Source: Akkermansiaceae bacterium (GTDB lineage: Bacteria > Verrucomicrobiota > Verrucomicrobiia > Verrucomicrobiales > Akkermansiaceae). Taken from it: 7,490 bases of DNA. The translations under genes were made by a program, and so were the position numbers. Where the stretch lies: assembly GCA_029288115.1 (NCBI GenBank), contig JARFPV010000219.1, forward strand, positions 1-7,490, read 5' to 3'. Every line of letters begins with the position of its first letter. The first letter of the stretch is position 1. Shown here piece by piece: positions 1 through 6,595 of the stretch. Below the pieces are notes generated by a model, which saw only the letters and a list, made by a program, of their open reading frames with translations, was not told the origin of the DNA and did no database searches.

Positions 1-2294
1 GCTGGCGCTTGATCAACTTGGCCTGGGGTGCCGTTATCACCAACGACGATGATATTGGTTTTACTGAGATCAACAGACGCGAGAAGCCGTCCGATTTCGT
101 GGTCAAGGGCTTCTAACATCTTCACATAGTAGTCCTTGTCAGTGGTGCCAGCTGTCGAATATCCGTTGGTTGGTGTGACGTATGGAGCGGGATCATGGAA
201 GGGAGAATGCGGGGTGTTGAAGCCCATCCAGACGACCCATGGATTGTCACCCTGAGCGGTTATGAACGAGACTGCCTCATCGACTTGGACAGAAGTAGCA
301 TAGGGGCTACTGTAGGTTCCTGGGACGAGAGTGGTTATGTCTGTTCCCGTGTCTGTGACTATTCCGTTCTCGATTTTAATACGTGTCCAAGAGGCGTAGT
401 CGGGGACGCCCCCTCCTTGTGTCCCTGAGAAGTTTGGCCAGCCACCGGTGTCGTAAGGTCCGGAGGATCCGGAGCCGAGGTGCCATTTCCCGAAGGATGC
501 GAGGCCGTAGTCGGGAGCTTCGGTGGCCATGATTTCGGGAAAGGTGAGTTCGGATGCGGGCAGGGTGGAGTTGGCACTTGGGTTGCCGACACTATGTTGA
601 TACGGTTGTCTGCCAGTGAGAATGGTAGCGCGAGTCGGTGAACATATGGGTTGGGAATAGCCGCGCGTGAAAAGGAGACCGGATTCTGCGAGGGTTTCGA
701 GATTGGGCATCTTAGCCAGCTGGATCCCTGTGCCGGGGGTGTTATAGAGTTCGGATGCATCGATGCCCCAGTCATCTAGAATAATCAGAAGGGTATTATT
801 CTGAGGCCCTTCACTGACGACGGAGTTGTCGTATGCGAAGCCCGTGTCATCGAAGGGGCTTAAATAGTCGAGATTGCCACGATAGAAATAGCCGGATTCT
901 GTGTTGGCACGTGTGACATCGGTAATGGTGGTTTCCGCTCCATTGGCAAGTGGAGCTGCGATCGGCACCCATGGATCGACTAGGTCGGAGGACTCAATGT
1001 TATATTGACCTCCCTCGGCAGTAGACCATGTCAGGGTAACATCCCCACTGTTCTGATTGACATTGATTTCCTTGATTTTCAACTGCGTTTCCGGACCGCC
1101 TTCAAAGACGATATCTCGATTGGCTGGCAGGGTTGGGTTACTAGTGCCCTGCACGGTGCCAAAATAATAGCGACTGATATTGTAGGGAAAAACAGGGGTG
1201 CCATCTGTGGCAATGCAGGAAAAATATGCCCAGGTGCCGCTAGGGAATTCCGGAGTGACACACCATCGAACGTTATATTCATTGAGGTCAAAATCAGTGC
1301 CGTGGGTGAGACCGAGATCGCCCTTATAGGCGTAGTCTTCAAGGTAGTGACCGAGGGTGTATTGGGCGCTGACGTTTGGGCCATACTGGTTGGCGGCGAG
1401 TGGGTTGGTGCGAGCGGCCTCATTGCGGGTGATCCACAAAGGCAGAGTGTTTCGCCCAGTGATATTCAAATTAGTCGAGCCGTTGGTGCCATCGCGCAAC
1501 TGGTAACCAGAGATCATCCGGCGGACCCCACTGGTAGGATCGAGCGGATCGTCGTAACCGTATGGTCCGTAGAGCGGAAATCCGTCAAAGGTCCATGCGA
1601 GAATGGGAGAGTGAGTGCCGTTGGGTGATTCGGTATAGGTATTGGAGTTTGAGTTGTAGTTCACCGAGTCACCGAGCAGGTGGCGAAGCCCAGTAGGGTT
1701 TGCATGGTAGTGATGAGTTGCACCAGCTTGGTGAGCGTTGGCCGGATCAAAGGTGTTGGATTCGTTGACGTAGGCATCGCGGTTCCAATTGCCGTCACCA
1801 CGGTTCGGCACGGTCGGTGGCCCGGCATCGGATTGGGTGGCATTGATAAATGAAAACGCATCGCGGGAATCAAACATCGCAACGCCGTCCACGAAGTAGC
1901 CGATGGCGCCGAGGCCGGTAAGGGGTTTTGGCATTGAAGAAACTACAGGATTACGCGGAAAACGCGCCGTTTGGGCGGTGTTGGCGGGGTAGTTGGCAAA
2001 GATGTTTCCATTATTGTACCACGGCCCCATGACATGAAACGCCAGACCGGATGTACGAATATAAATGTCGGTAGTGGTGGTGGATATTTCGCTGACGCCG
2101 GCGTAAGTGGGCATCAATTGGCTAACTCCCCCATTTGGATGGGTCCAGCTGGTGACTGGGCTAACGGCTGCTTCTTCGGTAACGCTCGGATAGATGCGGG
2201 CATACTGACCGGAATGATCGGTAAACCAAGAGGTAGTAAGTGGCTCTGCGGAAACCGAGCTAAGAATGAGTAGAATAAGAAATGAACGAATCAT
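1..2294 (-). CDS. Exported YHYH-domain / Cys-type sulfatase fusion protein (partial, C-terminus off the left edge)
   Basis: A single uninterrupted frame of 764 codons runs from ATG at 2294 off the left edge. Residues 1-16 (MIRSFLILLILSSVSA) form a Sec signal peptide. Residues ~20-400 match the YHYH family: HHYHANP at 194-200, DGFPLYGPYG from 237, HYLEDYAY from 316, and EFPSGTWAYF from 349. Residues ~403-470 look like a small beta-sandwich (DVTLTW, then YNIESSDLVDPW), common in exported proteins of these phyla. From ~500 a type I sulfatase domain begins: metal ligands in LDDWG (D507, D508), signature CSPTR at 551-555 with Cys551 as the predicted formylglycine, GKWHLG at 602-607, and DNG at 753-755. 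In sulfatases the Cys is oxidised by a formylglycine-generating enzyme, and none is encoded here. The protein probably removes sulfate from glycans outside the cytoplasm; the substrate is unknown. No clear Shine-Dalgarno precedes the ATG. The family calls are firm; the role of the YHYH part is not known to me. Confidence 0.92.
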   Translation of the reverse strand, partial: MIRSFLILLILSSVSAEPLTTSWFTDHSGQYARIYPSVTEEAAVSPVTSWTHPNGGVSQLMPTYAGVSEISTTTTDIYIRTSGLAFHVMGPWYNNGNIFANYPANTAQTARFPRNPVVSSMPKPLTGLGAIGYFVDGVAMFDSRDAFSFINATQSDAGPPTVPNRGDGNWNRDAYVNESNTFDPANAHQAGATHHYHANPTGLRHLLGDSVNYNSNSNTYTESPNGTHSPILAWTFDGFPLYGPYGYDDPLDPTSGVRRMISGYQLRDGTNGSTNLNITGRNTLPLWITRNEAARTNPLAANQYGPNVSAQYTLGHYLEDYAYKGDLGLTHGTDFDLNEYNVRWCVTPEFPSGTWAYFSCIATDGTPVFPYNISRYYFGTVQGTSNPTLPANRDIVFEGGPETQLKIKEINVNQNSGDVTLTWSTAEGGQYNIESSDLVDPWVPIAAPLANGAETTITDVTRANTESGYFYRGNLDYLSPFDDTGFAYDNSVVSEGPQNNTLLIILDDWGIDASELYNTPGTGIQLAKMPNLETLAESGLLFTRGYSQPICSPTRATILTGRQPYQHSVGNPSANSTLPASELTFPEIMATEAPDYGLASFGKWHLGSGSSGPYDTGGWPNFSGTQGGGVPDYASWTRIKIENGIVTDTGTDITTLVPGTYSSPYATSVQVDEAVSFITAQGDNPWVVWMGFNTPHSPFHDPAPYVTPTNGYSTAGTTDKDYYVKMLEALDHEIGRLLASVDLSKTNIIVVGDNGTPGQVDQAP

Positions 2295-2350
2295 GGTGGT
2301 ATTGACTTTCGTAGTTGAACTGCCAAATCGTGGGGTTGTTGCGGTTCTGA

Positions 2351-2371
2351 TTGTTAAGATTTCGTTAAGAC
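2351..2371 (-). promoter_or_regulatory. Tandem repeat resembling an OmpR/PhoB-family binding site
   Basis: On the plus strand GTTAAGA occurs at 2353-2359 and again at 2364-2370, exactly 11 bp apart, one helical turn. Read on the minus strand this is CTTAACGA-AAT-CTTAACAA. It resembles the cyanobacterial PHO box (two CTTAACCT-like 8-mers with a 3-bp spacer) and the TTAACA-N5-TTAACA arrangement bound by Bacillus PhoP. It lies about 57 bp upstream of the sulfatase start and 77 bp upstream of the divergent lipoprotein start, a reasonable place for an activator site. The repeat and spacing are seen directly; regulator identity is inference from resemblance in distant phyla. Confidence 0.4.
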
Positions 2372-2395
2372 TCTTTCGTGCACAAACATTGTGAT

Positions 2396-2426
2396 GGAGC
2401 CTGCATTTGCGGGCTTCTTTTTATTT
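2396..2426 (+). terminator. Intrinsic (Rho-independent) terminator on the plus strand
   Basis: A 9-bp stem pairs 2396-2404 (GGAGCCTGC) with 2409-2417 (GCGGGCTTC), including two G-U pairs, around the tetraloop ATTT. It is followed at once by TTTTTATTT (2418-2426). The T-run is on the plus strand only, so termination is rightward. No plus-strand gene lies upstream, because the sulfatase is transcribed away from this point. The element sits 22 bp before the lipoprotein start at 2448. It may end a short non-coding transcript or act as a leader attenuator. Confidence 0.7.
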
Positions 2427-2447
2427 GGGTATTTTTGGATCGACTAG

Positions 2448-3080
2448 GTGAATTTTAACAGGTCTGCTAGGTATTCATTCCTCATGATAATAAGTAACTT
2501 ACCATCATTCGCTCTCGCCGTAATCAGCACCTTATTTCTTTGCCAGTGTGCCAGCAATCGTATTCCTGAGCTAAAACAGGGTGAGGCGTATCTGGATGCC
2601 TCGCCAGCAAACAAGCATCGCGCGCAACTCACGGGTTTTCGTATCGTTTCTGTGAACGGAAAAAAAGCTCGAGGTAGTGCTACCCACATACCCATTGGGC
2701 CGGTGAAGGCAGTTGTGGCATTTAATTGGCCTAAGGTTGGCAAAAAGCAGGTTCCCCTGAACTTCAATGCCCGGCAGGGGCATGTCTATTTTATGAAATA
2801 CGACCGCTTTCCGCACCCTGACAAACAAGGAAAGGGGTTGGCTGGTGTCTCGAAGGGGCTCATGACGACTGGAGCGCATTTACATATACTGGGATTCCCA
2901 TTCTTTGGCGCCGGAGTAGTGGTGGGCTTTGTAGAACACGTCCGGCAAGGATTAGGCATAAGAACCCGCTTAGGGAGAGCTGCCAGCTACATCGATCTCT
3001 ATGTCATTTCCACTCTCTCAAGCGAAGGTGTCGTGCGGAAAGTGAGAACTTACCCTTCGGGAAGAGTAGAGAATCGGTAA
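2448..3080 (+). CDS. Putative exported lipoprotein, unknown function
   Basis: This is a 210-residue protein I do not recognise. The start at 2448 is GTG; it gives an N-terminus with two arginines (MNFNRSARYSFL) before a hydrophobic stretch at ~17-31. An ATG at 2484 (residue 13) is the alternative but leaves no positive charge before the hydrophobic segment. The segment ends in TLFLCQCASN, so Cys32 or Cys34 could be lipidated, but neither fits the usual lipobox well. The mature part (~35-130) alternates strands and polar turns: ITGF-like strand, VNGKKA, PIGPVKAVVAF, then ARQGHVYFMKY. This resembles small immunoglobulin-like beta-sandwich lipoprotein domains in which a 'PG/GP' turn precedes a strand and a 'G..Y' strand follows; that is inference. 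A glycine-rich hydrophobic stretch (LGFPFFGAGVVVGFVEHV) lies at ~148-165. The gene stands alone, divergent from the sulfatase and convergent with the ThuA gene, with an intrinsic terminator just before it. Confidence 0.65.
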   Translation: MNFNRSARYSFLMIISNLPSFALAVISTLFLCQCASNRIPELKQGEAYLDASPANKHRAQLTGFRIVSVNGKKARGSATHIPIGPVKAVVAFNWPKVGKKQVPLNFNARQGHVYFMKYDRFPHPDKQGKGLAGVSKGLMTTGAHLHILGFPFFGAGVVVGFVEHVRQGLGIRTRLGRAASYIDLYVISTLSSEGVVRKVRTYPSGRVENR

Positions 3081-3159
3081 GATCCAAGCTGGGTTGATCA
3101 AGTCACAGTCGTACGTTGAAAACGACGATTGTTCGCAGTAACTCAAAGTATGTTCCGAG

Positions 3160-3918
3160 CTATTTTTTCCCCACCCACTTCACTGCGTTGGTAAGAAGCT
3201 TTTTGAACGACGCGTTGGTATGAGCCTTGTCATCATGACCAAGAGTGATGCAAACGATCCGTGTCTTGGGGTCCTTGACCACCCAGACGCTGGGGATGGG
3301 GTCTTTGGTTTTGTCCGGGGCGTTGTGGCAGCAAACGTGGACGTAGTCGGGGGACTTGAGTTGGAAACGATAGTTCTCGTCTGTGATTTTGAAATTTTTG
3401 GGAATTTCCTTGGTAACGGCGTGGTCGCTGTCGTTGACAGTCACCTCAAAGACTCCTTTCCCGTGACTGGGGGTGCCACCTCCCACGAACCGATCGTTGT
3501 AGCCTTTCCACGGGTGCCTCCAGGTAGCGGCGTGTAGCATTACCAATCCCCTGCCCTCGTCTGCATGAGTGTGTAGTGCATTTTGCCATGCCTCGGTCCC
3601 CCATTGTTTGTGATTACCACTAAACACAAGGACGTCGGCCTGTTTGATAAGTTTGAGTGCCTCTGTCAGGTTGGGTGTGGCTGCGACATCGATTCCGCCG
3701 GATGCCTTGAGTGTTTTTGCGTCTGTGCCGAGGAAATCCCGTGGGAAATGGTGTGAGCTTCCCGAGCCAACTAACAGAACCCGCAACAGCTTGGTATCTG
3801 GTGTTTTGGAAAACGACTGCCCCATCGGCTCAGTGCTATTGGCGGGGAGTTCAGCCAGCAAGTGGCCAGTGGGGTGGAAAAATGCGAGAACAACGAGGAA
3901 AGCAGCGGGTAATCTCAT
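3160..3918 (-). CDS. Exported ThuA-like (trehalose-utilisation type) domain protein
   Basis: The chosen ATG at 3918 gives a 252-residue protein opening with a clear signal peptide (MRLPAAFLVVLAFF..., cleavage near HLLA/ELP at ~22). The frame stays open upstream to a GTG at 4020, which would add 34 residues (MNDAKKKRGRG...) and bury the signal peptide, so I prefer 3918. The mature protein is a ThuA-like domain, a class I glutamine-amidotransferase-like fold: RVLLVGSGSSHH at 46-57, ADVLVFSG from 94, GRGLVMLHAA at 122-131, FVGGGTPSH at 144-152, DSDHAVT from 163, DENY at 180-183, and LGHDDKAH at 226-233 before a final helix FKKLLTNAVKWV. Length and motif order fit a single-domain ThuA protein. 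ThuA of Sinorhizobium works in trehalose/3-keto-sugar catabolism; the reaction of exported homologues is not settled, so no substrate is assigned. It is the last of three co-directional genes, about 105 bp after the lipoprotein gene. Confidence 0.85.
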   Translation of the reverse strand: MRLPAAFLVVLAFFHPTGHLLAELPANSTEPMGQSFSKTPDTKLLRVLLVGSGSSHHFPRDFLGTDAKTLKASGGIDVAATPNLTEALKLIKQADVLVFSGNHKQWGTEAWQNALHTHADEGRGLVMLHAATWRHPWKGYNDRFVGGGTPSHGKGVFEVTVNDSDHAVTKEIPKNFKITDENYRFQLKSPDYVHVCCHNAPDKTKDPIPSVWVVKDPKTRIVCITLGHDDKAHTNASFKKLLTNAVKWVGKK

Positions 3919-3999
3919 GGCACATAAGGATGTAGTCCCGCTAATCAGCCATGCCAAGGGGATTCTGCGTGGATGGAGTTTCCCAAAACCTCTCCCTCG

Positions 4000-4009
4000 T
4001 TTTTTTTTT
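4000..4009. repeat. Homopolymer of ten A (minus strand) between the lipoprotein and ThuA genes
   Basis: Ten T on the plus strand give A10 on the transcribed minus strand, just after GTGAATGATGC (4020-4010) and 14 bp past the lipoprotein stop codon. With A10 the GTG at 4020 is in frame with the ThuA gene. With A11 the ATG pair at 4016 and 4013 would be in frame instead. The tract is therefore a possible slippage site if translation starts upstream of it. If translation starts at 3918 it is merely leader sequence. Confidence 0.9.
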
Positions 4010-4023
4010 GCATCATTCACAAA

Positions 4024-4617
4024 TCACTGTTTCAGCTTGTGGGGCTGGGGGTAGTACTTGGGCATGAGCAAAGGGCGCAGCACCATCGGGGTCTTATCGC
4101 GATGAAGTTTTTTCCATGGTCGCGTCTTGTCCTGATCGAAGCGGCCCCACCAGAGTTTTCCGCCCTTACGCCAGGCATCGAGGATGATACCTTGCTCGAA
4201 CGGTTGGCCGTGTGCTGTTACAACAATGCTGTTGTGCTCGAAGGGGGTGCCCCGCCTGCTCGTGGCGAGATGTAGGTCGAGTGATGTAGATTTTAACCGG
4301 AAAAGCGGCGGAAATAAATCATTGCGCCATTGGTAACAGAGACCTCGCTCACGCAAGCCTCGGTTCACTAACCAGTTGTTGAACCACGGAAGGTGGGCTG
4401 GTTTGTAGGCCTTGGATAATTTGGCTGACTCCTCGACGGCGGTCACTGCCATCTTGTCGGCCTCGTCTTTAAGGACACTGGGAGAAAGCTGCTGCAAATC
4501 ATGACTCATTTTTCGGGCGCGCTTCTCCCGGAAGGCTGGGCTGCCGGGGTCGACACAGGATGCAATCAATAGTGCGAGGATTGCGGTGCTGAAATGGGAA
4601 AATACGTTGGCTTTCAA
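4024..4617 (-). CDS. Lipoprotein with a possible Cys-His-Asp (transglutaminase/papain-like) triad
   Basis: This 197-residue protein has a strong signal peptide and lipobox: a hydrophobic run followed by LLIASC, with Cys21 the predicted lipidation site. The start codon appears to be TTG at 4617. No ATG or GTG lies upstream in frame before a stop at 4654-4656, and later Met codons would delete the lipobox. A polar helical stretch (~28-70) leads to the likely catalytic part: NRGLRERGLCYQW with Cys94, FEHNSIVVTAHG with His128, and GIILDAWRKGGKLWW with Asp147. Cys, His and Asp in this order and spacing, each in a compact aromatic/hydrophobic motif, recall small transglutaminase- or NlpC/P60-like thiol enzymes. 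I see this as a pattern, not a proven family match. It lies 63 bp after the TIM-family gene and before the ThuA gene on the same strand, so it may share their transcript. Confidence 0.75.
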   Translation of the reverse strand: MKANVFSHFSTAILALLIASCVDPGSPAFREKRARKMSHDLQQLSPSVLKDEADKMAVTAVEESAKLSKAYKPAHLPWFNNWLVNRGLRERGLCYQWRNDLFPPLFRLKSTSLDLHLATSRRGTPFEHNSIVVTAHGQPFEQGIILDAWRKGGKLWWGRFDQDKTRPWKKLHRDKTPMVLRPLLMPKYYPQPHKLKQ

Positions 4618-4680
4618 GTTTCTGGGAAGTGGTGGGATATTTTTAGCAGCCCATTATGGATTAATGCCGAGGGCTTGAGT

Positions 4681-5448
4681 TCAGAGAATCGCGGCGCATT
4701 TGGCGAGAATTTCGAGATAATCTTCCGCCTGCCATGCCGAGCGCCCGATGAACAGCCCATCAATATGTGGGCATTGGATCAGTTCTTCACAATTATGAGG
4801 GTTGACCGAACCGCCATATAGGCATGGGACCGCGTGGCCAAGAATTTCTGTGGCCACATCGATAATTTCAGCCTGGCGGGCATCTGCATAGTCTGCCGTG
4901 GCCGGAATGCCGTTATTTCCAATGGCCCAGACGGGTTCATAGGCGAGCAAGATCGTTGATGATTTCTGTTCACCTGTGAGTCTGCCCAAGGCGGCGTGGA
5001 TCTGCGTATGGAGTATTTCCTGAGTTCGGCCCATCTCGCGTTCGCTCAATGTCTCACCAATACATATCAGTGGCACGATGCCGTGACGGACCGCCGCTTC
5101 TACCTTCAGCCCCACCGTCCGATCTGTTTCACCAAAATGTTGTCGCCGTTCGGAGTGCCCCAGTTCCACAAGATCAGCGCCACAATCCTTGACCATCAGT
5201 GGGGATACCTCCCCTGTCCAGGCACCTTCATCGTCCCAGTGCATATTCTGCGCTCCTACTTTGACTGAGGTCTCAGCAAGGATTTGTTTGACCTCGCGCA
5301 CATTTGGGAACGAGGGGATCACAAAGCTTTGGATTCGCGGATCCCGGTCGGCATCGGCTTTAGCTAATTCGTGGGCATATGCCTGCGATTCAGACAAGAC
5401 CTTGTTCATCTTCCAGCTCGTTCCGATCCAGTAGTCTGGTTGAGTCAT
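4681..5448 (-). CDS. Triosephosphate-isomerase-family enzyme, non-canonical (tetrulose-phosphate isomerase-like)
   Basis: A 255-residue TIM-barrel protein of normal length for the family, with no signal peptide, so cytoplasmic. Catalytic residues are present: Lys13 in GTSWKMN (9-15), His98 in ELGHSERR, and Glu171 in AYEPVWAIG. The phosphate-binding YGGSVN is at 211-216. Three sites depart from ordinary TpiA. The GNWKMN motif reads GTSWKMN, so the active-site Asn is Ser11. Loop 6 reads AIGNNGIPATA in place of AIGTGKTA. The C-terminal GGASL reads GRSAW (235-239). To my memory these variants are typical of the second TIM class that includes Brucella EryH and mycobacterial LerI (L-erythrulose-1-phosphate isomerases). 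It may thus isomerise a tetrulose phosphate or related ketose phosphate instead of, or as well as, dihydroxyacetone phosphate. ATG at 5448 is the natural start; upstream is only a weak TAAG. It heads a three-gene minus-strand run. Confidence 0.9.
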   Translation of the reverse strand: MTQPDYWIGTSWKMNKVLSESQAYAHELAKADADRDPRIQSFVIPSFPNVREVKQILAETSVKVGAQNMHWDDEGAWTGEVSPLMVKDCGADLVELGHSERRQHFGETDRTVGLKVEAAVRHGIVPLICIGETLSEREMGRTQEILHTQIHAALGRLTGEQKSSTILLAYEPVWAIGNNGIPATADYADARQAEIIDVATEILGHAVPCLYGGSVNPHNCEELIQCPHIDGLFIGRSAWQAEDYLEILAKCAAIL

Positions 5449-5463
5449 TTACTTATGCATTTT

Positions 5464-5479
5464 TTGTGCGAGGGCACAA
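5464..5479. promoter_or_regulatory. Perfect 6+4+6 palindrome in the leader of the TIM-family gene
   Basis: TTGTGC-GAGG-GCACAA is a perfect inverted repeat starting 16 bp upstream of the TIM-family ATG. It could be an operator for a dimeric repressor or a small hairpin next to the ribosome-binding region. It is not a minus-strand terminator, because the sequence following it is A-rich, not T-rich. The rest of the 256-bp divergent gap (5449-5704) contains AT-rich stretches such as TTTTTTATAAC near 5560-5570, but I cannot define a convincing promoter on either strand. Confidence 0.45.
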
Positions 5480-5704
5480 CAGAGTGAGACTGGTACTATG
5501 AATTGCGTCAATGCTAATCCGCACAGACAGAATGGACGCTGGCGTTGCGTGGAAATCGATTTTTTATAACTACCGCAACTTTGTATTTGTCGGCAACCGT
5601 ATCTGCATAGACCAATGGGGTTGCGAACAGAGCATCAGAAAACACGCCTCAGAAGAACCAAACTCGCTTGCTATATCATTCGTCATGCCATCTAATAGGA
5701 AACC

Positions 5705-6595
5705 ATGAAACCGATCACACGCGCACTCCTGATCCTTACGGGCTCCTGCATCTCACTAACAGCCGACGAAAAGCCAAAAGGTATCGTCGCGCCCGGAACC
5801 GAAGTCAAACAACTCGCCACCGGAATGAAATTTACCGAGGGGCCGGTTTGGCTGCCTGAAAAGAAAATCGTCGTTTTCAGCGACATCCCTAACAGCATGC
5901 TCATGCAGTGGTCGGAGAAAGACGGCCTCAAACCTTACCGAAAATCGGAGCACGCGAACGGAAACATCCTGAGCGCGCAAGGAAAACTGCTCACCTGCCA
6001 GCACTCGGGACGCAATGTCATTTCCGAAGGCAAGGATGGCAAGATCACCGTGCTGGCGATGAAACACGACGGCAAGCGTTTCAACTCTCCGAACGATCTG
6101 GCTCAGCACAAGGACGGCTCGATTTGGTTCACTGATCCATCGTATGGCCTACGCGGTAAACCCGGCGACTATGATGGCAAGTGGGTGTTTCGTATGGATG
6201 GAAAGTCCGGTAAAACCAGTGTGATCTATAAGGGTTTCGACATGCCGAACGGCATTGCATTTTCAACCGATTACAAAACTGTCTACATCGCCGACACCGG
6301 CAAAGTCGGGATCATCCGTGCGTTCACCGTCCAGGGTGAGGGCATCACCCAAAAACCTCTCTTTGAAATTCCGATCCGCTGCGACGGCATGTGTATTGAT
6401 ACCGAGGGAAACATCTACACCACTTCCAAGGGGGGCATCCACGTTTACGACAAGGCGGGCAAGAAGCTTGGCGTGATCGCAACGCCCGAGCACCCGGCGA
6501 ACGTCTGCTTTGGCGGTAAGGATTTTGACACCCTCTTCATTACCGCACGAAAATCCCTCTACTCGGTAAAAACGCTGAAGAAGGGCATGCGCTAA
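5705..6595 (+). CDS. Exported SMP-30/gluconolactonase family protein
   Basis: A 296-residue protein with a signal peptide (MKPITRALLILTG..., cleavage near SLTA/DEK at 20) and a full six-bladed beta-propeller of the SMP-30/gluconolaconase/LRE type. The divalent-metal residues of the family are all visible: Glu45 in FTEGPVW, Asn130 in NSPND, Asn182 in DMPNGIAF and Asp227 in CDGMCID. Repeated blade motifs (GSIWFTDPSYG, KTVYIADTG, GNIYTTSKGG, DTLFITARKSLY) confirm the fold. Members hydrolyse sugar lactones such as gluconolactone to aldonic acids. A periplasmic form would act on lactones made by sugar dehydrogenases; the substrate is not predictable here. AGGA at 5697-5700, 4 nt before ATG, is a slightly close Shine-Dalgarno. 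It is divergent from the TIM-family gene and abuts the esterase gene stop to stop (TAA at 6593-6595 against TAG at 6596-6598 on the other strand). Confidence 0.9.
   Translation: MKPITRALLILTGSCISLTADEKPKGIVAPGTEVKQLATGMKFTEGPVWLPEKKIVVFSDIPNSMLMQWSEKDGLKPYRKSEHANGNILSAQGKLLTCQHSGRNVISEGKDGKITVLAMKHDGKRFNSPNDLAQHKDGSIWFTDPSYGLRGKPGDYDGKWVFRMDGKSGKTSVIYKGFDMPNGIAFSTDYKTVYIADTGKVGIIRAFTVQGEGITQKPLFEIPIRCDGMCIDTEGNIYTTSKGGIHVYDKAGKKLGVIATPEHPANVCFGGKDFDTLFITARKSLYSVKTLKKGMR

Noticed and set aside
359..775. Minus-strand open frame of 138 codons, rich in Pro and Ser
   Set aside because: It is a different frame of the same strand as the sulfatase; the true frame carries CSPTR and GKWHLG in this stretch.
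1005..1628. Plus-strand open frame of 207 codons
   Set aside because: It lies wholly inside the minus-strand sulfatase fusion, whose frame shows clear YHYH motifs here; the plus-strand translation has no recognisable family or signal.
3081..3126. Two weak hairpins after the plus-strand lipoprotein (GATC-CAA/TTGATC with a bulge, and GTCGT/ACGAC around 3108-3126)
   Set aside because: Stems are only 5-6 bp and no T-run follows on either strand, so they do not qualify as a terminator for the convergent genes.
3644..4054. Plus-strand open frame of 136 codons
   Set aside because: It is antisense to the ThuA-like gene, whose family motifs are unmistakable, and lacks its own motifs or start signal.
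4640..4680. Nested CATTA/TAATG and AGCC/GGCT inverted repeats between the isomerase and lipoprotein genes
   Set aside because: Arms are 4-5 bp with a bulge and the minus-strand continuation is A-rich, so a terminator or processed hairpin is not supported.
5511..5708. Small plus-strand open frame of 65 codons ending in ATGA overlap with the SMP-30 start
   Set aside because: The overlap hints at translational coupling, but there is no ribosome-binding site, no motif and no protein-like composition, so chance is the simpler reading.
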